64,000 nt of DNA from Massilia sp. W12. GTDB lineage: Bacteria > Pseudomonadota > Gammaproteobacteria > Burkholderiales > Burkholderiaceae_D. The translations under genes were made by a program, and so were the position numbers. The notes below the pieces were generated by a model. That model was not told the origin of the DNA and made no database searches. It saw only the letters and a list, made by a program, of their open reading frames with translations. This document shows positions 59,064 to 64,000 of the stretch, one piece after another. Numbering within the stretch: the stretch's first letter is position 1; every line of letters begins with the position of its first letter. The DNA is taken from the NCBI RefSeq assembly GCF_037300705.1, contig NZ_CP147776.1, positions 2,604,001-2,668,000 of the forward strand. The letters run 5' to 3'.

Positions 59064-61217
59064 ATGCTTGCCAAACTCGCCTTGAACGCCAGCAAACGTT
59101 TAATGAAACTCTCATTCCTGCGCAATGACGGTCCAGCCGACACCTTATTGATTGAAAGCCTGCACGCCGAAGAAGAGGTTTCGCGCGACTTTGAATACAC
59201 CGCCCATGTACTGTCAGACAATCCTGAAATTGCGCTCAAAGATGTGCAAGGCAAGCTGATCGGCATCGAACTCACGCGTGACGATGGCGGCAAGCGCTGG
59301 TTCACCGGCTATTGCTGGACCTTTGAGCTGCTGGAATATGCCAACAGCGTCGCCACCTATAAAATGACCCTGGTTCCCTGGCTGGCCTTCCTGCGCTTGC
59401 GCAAAGACATGTTCATTTTCCAGAACAAGACCTATATCGAGCAGACCAAGGAGATTTTTGAAGACTACGCGATGGCCAAGTTTGACCTCAAAGTCAGCAA
59501 AGCCGGCCACCGCCACACCTACTGCGCGCAATACGACGAAACCGATCACAACTATGTGCACCGGCGCTGGGAAGAAATGGGCTGGCATTACTGGTATGAG
59601 CACGACGCCAGCGGCCACCGCCTGATTTTGTCCGACCACTCGCCGGCGGCAGAGCCGGTCGATGGCGACACTACGATCGCCTACCATCATGGCGGCGGCA
59701 ATAACAAAGAAGACAAAATCGGCATCTTTGGCGGCCAGCGCGAAATCGCCTCCGGCAAAGTGAATTTATCCAGCTTTGATTTCAAACGCCCGACCCCGGC
59801 CCTGGTTGGCAAAACCAGCCAGCAGGAACAGGGACAAATCGCCAAGCTCGAAGTGTATGAATATCGCGGCCTGTACGGCTTTGTCGATGCCGAAGAAGGC
59901 AAGTTTTACGCCGAACGGCAAATGGAGCAAATCGAAGGCGATGCGAAAAGCTTTGCCGGGCGCGGCAATGTGCGCCAGATGCAACCGGGACGCTGGTTCA
60001 CCCTCACGCGCGACCATCTGAAACAATTATTCCGTGGCCCCGGCCACAAATTTGAATTCCTGCTGCTGTCTGTCACCCACGATATTCACAATAACCTGCT
60101 GAATTCCGATGGCGGCATGGGGACATATGACAACAGCTTTGTCTGCCTGCGGCGCAAAGTCTTCTGGCGCCCGGCGCGCGGCCATCACAGCGAAGAGGTG
60201 CGCGTGCCCGGCGTGGACACCGCGATTGTGGTCGGCCCGCAGGGTGAAGAAATTTACAGCGACAAATACAGCCGCATCAAAGTCCAGTTCCACTGGGACC
60301 GCATGGGCAAACAGGATGAAAACAGCTCACCCTGGGTGCGCGTGATGACGCCCTGGGCGAATAAAGGCTTCGGCATGGTCGCCGTGCCGCGCATCGGCAC
60401 CGAAGTCGTGATTCAGTATTTGCAAGGCAACCCCGACCGTCCCCTGGTGGTGGGACAGTTATACAACGAACGCCACATGCCGCCCTGGACGCTGCCGGCC
60501 AATCAAACCCAATCCGGCGTGCTGACCCGCTCCAGCAAAGGCGGCGGGCCATCGAATGCCAACGCGCTGCGCTTTGAAGACAAAAAGGGAGAAGAAGAAG
60601 TCTGGTTGCATGCGGAAAAAGATCAGCGCATCGAAGTCGAAAACGACGAAAGCCACTGGGTCGGGCGCGATCGCAAAAAAACCATCGACCGCGATGAAAC
60701 GGTGCATGTCAAACGCGACCGCACCGAGACGGTGGACCACAATGAAACCATCACCGTGCACAACGACCGCAAAGAGCGGGTCGATCACAATGAAAAAATT
60801 TCGATTGGCGACAATCGCACCGAAGATGTCGGCAAAGACGAAGATATTCACATCGGCCACAGCCGCAGCGTGCACATCGGCGACCATAAAAACGAAACGG
60901 TAGGCAAAACCAAAACCGAAACCGTGGCCCTGGCCAAATTTCTCTCGATTGGCGGCCTGTATCAAACCACCGTCGGCGGCGCCATGAACACCACCGTGGC
61001 CTTGGCGCAAGCGGAAGAAGTGGGCTTATCCAAAACCGTGGTCGTCGGCAAAACCCTGACTCAGACCGCCGGCGAGCAATTCAAACTCACCGTTGGAAAA
61101 AGCAGCTTAACCCTGCATGCCGATGGACGGATTGAACTCGAAGGCACAGAAATCCTGATTTCCGGCAGCAAAAAAGTCGAGCTGCACGGCAAAGATATTG
61201 ATAACAACCCGGCATAA
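59064..61217 (+). CDS. vgrG: Type VI secretion tip protein VgrG (TssI)
   Basis: 717 residues from the ATG at 59064; the frame is open upstream, and no strong ribosome site is seen. VgrG trimers form the spike of the type VI secretion needle. Parts: gp27-like domain (residues 1 to about 380, with LRNDGPADTLLIESLHAEEE and HYWYEHDASGHRL), a gp5-like OB fold (IVVGPQGEEIYSDKYSRIKVQFHWDR, then GTEVVIQYLQGNPDRPLVVGQLYN), and a C-terminal beta-helix spike of repeated polar units (ETVHVKRDRTETVDHNETI). No extra effector domain follows. The next two genes encode its adaptor and cargo. Confidence 0.96.
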   Translation: MLAKLALNASKRLMKLSFLRNDGPADTLLIESLHAEEEVSRDFEYTAHVLSDNPEIALKDVQGKLIGIELTRDDGGKRWFTGYCWTFELLEYANSVATYKMTLVPWLAFLRLRKDMFIFQNKTYIEQTKEIFEDYAMAKFDLKVSKAGHRHTYCAQYDETDHNYVHRRWEEMGWHYWYEHDASGHRLILSDHSPAAEPVDGDTTIAYHHGGGNNKEDKIGIFGGQREIASGKVNLSSFDFKRPTPALVGKTSQQEQGQIAKLEVYEYRGLYGFVDAEEGKFYAERQMEQIEGDAKSFAGRGNVRQMQPGRWFTLTRDHLKQLFRGPGHKFEFLLLSVTHDIHNNLLNSDGGMGTYDNSFVCLRRKVFWRPARGHHSEEVRVPGVDTAIVVGPQGEEIYSDKYSRIKVQFHWDRMGKQDENSSPWVRVMTPWANKGFGMVAVPRIGTEVVIQYLQGNPDRPLVVGQLYNERHMPPWTLPANQTQSGVLTRSSKGGGPSNANALRFEDKKGEEEVWLHAEKDQRIEVENDESHWVGRDRKKTIDRDETVHVKRDRTETVDHNETITVHNDRKERVDHNEKISIGDNRTEDVGKDEDIHIGHSRSVHIGDHKNETVGKTKTETVALAKFLSIGGLYQTTVGGAMNTTVALAQAEEVGLSKTVVVGKTLTQTAGEQFKLTVGKSSLTLHADGRIELEGTEILISGSKKVELHGKDIDNNPA

Positions 61218-61230
61218 GGCAAGGCGAAGA

Positions 61231-62562
61231 ATGCAAGAGCTGATGCAAACCGCCACGCCCGGCAAAATCAAGCTGGCCGAAATCCCCGAGCCGCCCTGTC
61301 CCCCTTTGCAAAACGACAGCGGCCTGGACGCCATGCTGTTCAACACCATCGACCCGCTGCGCCAGGCGTTTCATGTGCTGGTGGCGAAAAGCGCATGGCG
61401 CATCACCCCCGGCCCGCAAACGGGACAAGCGCAACTGCAAGAAGATATGTCGCCGCCGCCGTTGGCCGATAGCGATCTGGCGTTTGCCGGGCAAGACCCG
61501 GCTGCTTATGGCTGGCGCGCCGAAAGCGATCTGGCGCCATACAAACCGCTGTGCGATGTGCTGCTGGCCGCTGACGCCATCGCACCCGGCGCACAGGCGC
61601 TGCCGCAATTCGGTGTGCGCTTGCAAGTGCAAGCCGGCGGGCAAGCCGCCGACGCAGGCGCCATCCTGATCGACAAACGACTCTTGATCAGCGGCGCGCG
61701 CCACTTCAGCGGCAGCGGCAAAGACTGGCGCTTGAGCGCGCCCGCCCCCATCAGCCGCCTGCCGCTGCGCCATACATACGCTTGCGGCGGCAGTCTGCAA
61801 CTGCGCGCGCAAGACCCGGCTTTGCGCCACGCCCCCGCCGCCGAATTGCTCGCGGCCCCGGATGAGCAAGGACGAAGCCTGCATCTGGTGGCCCAAAGCA
61901 ATCCGCTGGGACAGGGCTTTGCGCGCGCCTGGCATTTGCAAAGCGGGACAGTGCAAAGCATCGCCGCACCACAGATTGAATATCTGGATCAAACCATGGA
62001 TGGGGCCGCCTTCTGGCGCGCCGCCGAAAGTGGCGCACTGCCGCCCAGCGCCGCGCCCTGTCCCCTGGGACGGGCCTGGCTGCCGCGCCGCCAGCTGGCC
62101 GGAGTCTTGCCGGAACAGCGCTATGCGGCGGATGAAGTCCCGTTCTTACCGCCGGATTTTGATTACCGCTATTGGAACTGCGCCCCCGCCGACCAGCAAT
62201 GCCGCTATCTGCAAAGCGGCGATCTGCTGCGCTTGTGGAATTTGAGCGAAGCGAACGATCCCGCCGCCACGCTTGACGCGCAAGGCAACCATTTCCTGCA
62301 ATGCAGCCTGCCGCCGGCCCGATGCGTAGCCTTGATAACGCTGGACGTGAACGGGGAAGCCATGCTGGACGTGCAGGATTTGCAGCTCGACACCTTGATC
62401 TACGAGCAGGCCGAACGACGCTTTTACTGCACCTGGCGCTTAAACCTGTTGGCCGATCCCGCCATTCTCAGCATCCGCCTGCTGTATGTGAGCGAGCCGG
62501 CGCAAATCGAGCGCATCAATACCCTGCAGAGCGCACAAGCGCTGCTGGCGCAAGGAGCGTGA
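61231..62562 (+). CDS. DUF2169 domain protein, likely type VI effector adaptor
   Basis: 443 residues from the ATG at 61231, 13 bases after vgrG, with AAGGCGAAGA upstream. The DUF2169 signature is clear: RQAFHVLVAKSAWRI, AESDLAPYKPLCDVLLAADA, RPLGRAW-type segments and EVPFLPPDFDYRYWNCAPADQQ. DUF2169 proteins act as adaptors that load effectors (often DUF4150/PAAR-like or Rhs) onto VgrG. It overlaps nothing; the Rhs gene starts two bases after its stop, supporting one transcript. Confidence 0.88.
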   Translation: MQELMQTATPGKIKLAEIPEPPCPPLQNDSGLDAMLFNTIDPLRQAFHVLVAKSAWRITPGPQTGQAQLQEDMSPPPLADSDLAFAGQDPAAYGWRAESDLAPYKPLCDVLLAADAIAPGAQALPQFGVRLQVQAGGQAADAGAILIDKRLLISGARHFSGSGKDWRLSAPAPISRLPLRHTYACGGSLQLRAQDPALRHAPAAELLAAPDEQGRSLHLVAQSNPLGQGFARAWHLQSGTVQSIAAPQIEYLDQTMDGAAFWRAAESGALPPSAAPCPLGRAWLPRRQLAGVLPEQRYAADEVPFLPPDFDYRYWNCAPADQQCRYLQSGDLLRLWNLSEANDPAATLDAQGNHFLQCSLPPARCVALITLDVNGEAMLDVQDLQLDTLIYEQAERRFYCTWRLNLLADPAILSIRLLYVSEPAQIERINTLQSAQALLAQGA

Positions 62563-62563
62563 C

Positions 62564-64000
62564 ATGGCTAAAGAAACCGTCACCCAATCCAGCCGCTTCT
62601 TTTGCGTGAGCTTAGTGCCGGATTTTTGTAAAACCCCGGTCGGCCCCGCCACGCCGCCGCTGCCTTACACCATCAAGGGCGAATTCAAACAAACCAGCAA
62701 GCCCAGCAAAACCCTTAAAACGCACAGCGAGCCGGTGTTTTTGCACAATACAAGCGTGATTCCCAGCGTCACCGGGGACGAACCCGGGGTGGCCAAGGGC
62801 GTCAAGAGCAATACCGTGGGCAAACGGGTGGAGAGCCTGCGCTTTTCCAGCAGCTATGGCGCAAACAACACCAAGACCATCGAAGTCGGCCACATGGTGT
62901 GGATGAATGACCGCAACACAGTGGGACAGATTCAGGAACGCGGCGCACAGCCGGCCAAGCCGACCCAGGCCGACTGGACGGATAAATTTCAACAAGGCTT
63001 TAAACAGACCGAACAAAAAGTCACGCAAAAGCTGCAAGACTTGTCCAAACAAGTGAATCAAAAGGTGAAAGCCAGCAGCAACGCCTTGCTGGATCAAGGC
63101 GCCAGTATTTTGCAAAGCATTCACCAGAAAGCAGAAAACGTGCGCATCAGCTTGCAACCGCTGGCGCGCGAGTGGCAAAACGGCAAATCGCAAGCCTTTC
63201 ACGCCTTTGGCCAGGACGCCATGGACACCGGCGGCAAGATCGGCGTCGGCAGCGCGGCGCTGGGCGTGGCCGGCTTGGGCGTCGGCGCCACCGGGATTGG
63301 CGCGCCGGTGGCGGTGGTGATGGAAGGCGGGGCCGCCGCCGGCGGCGTGGTGGCTGCCGGCGTAGGCGGAACCGGGGCCGTGGTCGATTCCGGCGCCACC
63401 TTGCTGGACGACGCAGCCAACTTCATCCTCAACGGCAAAACCCCGGATTTAGTGGCCAGCGCCAAACAAATCGGCAGCAATGCATTGCAACTCTTACCCA
63501 TCGCCAAGCTGCGCGGCCTGGCCGGCAAACTCTTGCCCAAGGGCGCAGCGAAAGCGCCCAAACCCGGCGCGCCGGCCCCCAAACCACCCGCCAAACCGCC
63601 TAAACCCCCGGCCAAAGACCCGCCAGCCAACCGCAGCGGACGCGATGGCGGCAAAATCAAACCGGGTAAAAAACCCAAGCAAGACAAGCCCAAGGACGAG
63701 TGTCCCAAGAATTGCGCCACCGGCGGCGCCAATCCGCGCCCGGCCAAATCACGCCGCCCGGTGCACTTTGGCACCGGTGAAGAAATTCTGTATCAGACCG
63801 ATTTCGTCACGCGCGGCAGCCTGGGACTGGAATGGACGCGCTGCTACCGCTCAGGCAGCGCAGCGCAAGACTGGGGCGTGCTGGGCGCACGCTGGTCTTT
63901 ACCCTACAGCGCCAGCCTGTCGATCTCGCGGCGCGGCATCGTGTATCACGACGCCAGCGGGCGCGCCCTGCGTCTGCCGCGCATCGCAGTTGGCGAGCGC
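62564..64000 (+). CDS. DUF4150/PAAR-like Rhs effector, N-terminal part (runs off right edge)
   Basis: The ATG at 62564 follows the DUF2169 stop by one base; the frame is open to base 64000 (479 codons) with no stop. Order of parts: DUF4150 PAAR-like tip domain (about 15-130: VPDFCKTPVGPATPPLPYTI, SVTGDEPGVAKGVKSNTVG, EVGHMVWMNDRNTVGQIQ), a coiled region, a Gly/Ala/Val-rich hydrophobic segment (about 223-282), a Pro/Lys-rich linker (about 328-362), then the DUF6531/Rhs start (HFGTGEEILYQTDFVTRGS, WTRCYRSGS). The toxin tip and immunity gene would lie beyond the window. Such proteins are polymorphic T6SS toxins. Confidence 0.9.
   Translation, partial: MAKETVTQSSRFFCVSLVPDFCKTPVGPATPPLPYTIKGEFKQTSKPSKTLKTHSEPVFLHNTSVIPSVTGDEPGVAKGVKSNTVGKRVESLRFSSSYGANNTKTIEVGHMVWMNDRNTVGQIQERGAQPAKPTQADWTDKFQQGFKQTEQKVTQKLQDLSKQVNQKVKASSNALLDQGASILQSIHQKAENVRISLQPLAREWQNGKSQAFHAFGQDAMDTGGKIGVGSAALGVAGLGVGATGIGAPVAVVMEGGAAAGGVVAAGVGGTGAVVDSGATLLDDAANFILNGKTPDLVASAKQIGSNALQLLPIAKLRGLAGKLLPKGAAKAPKPGAPAPKPPAKPPKPPAKDPPANRSGRDGGKIKPGKKPKQDKPKDECPKNCATGGANPRPAKSRRPVHFGTGEEILYQTDFVTRGSLGLEWTRCYRSGSAAQDWGVLGARWSLPYSASLSISRRGIVYHDASGRALRLPRIAVGER

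Overview
The window reads as a chromosomal stretch from a betaproteobacterium, most likely Burkholderiales and perhaps near Oxalobacteraceae. The reasons are the nudix-aat-bpt-pyrD order, a PEP-CTERM exported protein, an mfd-serB pair, MocR-type regulators and GC-rich coding sequence rich in GCG/GCC, CAA and TTG codons. The taxon is an inference from gene content and style; no marker gene such as 16S rRNA is present.

Layout. 1-6.1 kb: the 3' part of a beta-propeller phytase, then mfd and serB. 6.5-9.0 kb: a membrane-anchored glutaredoxin, then a tandem family of five very small secreted six-cysteine peptides separated by hairpins. 9.0-13.7 kb (minus strand): two translationally coupled pairs, LD-carboxypeptidase/FAD oxidoreductase and a PLP sulfur-amino-acid enzyme/alpha-beta hydrolase. 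14.0-32.8 kb is an accessory region of odd proteins: a 1.5-thousand-residue coiled-coil protein with a C-terminal membrane anchor, an eCIS-core (DUF4157) protein fused to a split M15 peptidase, an S41 peptidase, a membrane pentapeptide-repeat protein built on perfect 30-bp DNA repeats, a 214-bp tandem repeat made of REP palindromes, a bacterial RING-finger protein with a TerD-like domain, a quinone reductase, and a cPLA2/patatin-type phospholipase with 11-mer amphipathic repeats.

33.2-37.5 kb: a small membrane protein, a MocR regulator divergent from a DUF2917 gene, a RidA-family protein and a MocR-like aminotransferase. 37.6-44.7 kb: a TonB-dependent receptor, a periplasmic binding protein, a hybrid histidine kinase and a REC-PAS-GGDEF diguanylate cyclase; the last three are tightly packed and look like one sensing module. 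44.7-48.3 kb (minus): an ALDH/SDR/SDR/Dabb operon for aldehyde or alcohol oxidation. 48.6-51.5 kb: an MHS-family transporter, a PEP-CTERM protein and initiator tRNA-fMet. 51.8-57.8 kb: housekeeping genes, namely a Nudix hydrolase, the two N-degron aminoacyl transferases aat and bpt, pyrD, and the reverse transsulfuration pair CBS/CGL. 58.1-64 kb: a cold-shock/DUF1294 protein and then a type VI secretion effector locus (vgrG, DUF2169 adaptor, DUF4150-Rhs effector) that runs off the right edge.

The least-described items are the six-cysteine peptide family (7.4-9.0 kb), whose mirror-symmetric cysteine spacing predicts a disulfide-laddered helical hairpin, the RING/TerD protein, and the DUF4157-M15 fusion. 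The functions of all three are inferred from motifs only.
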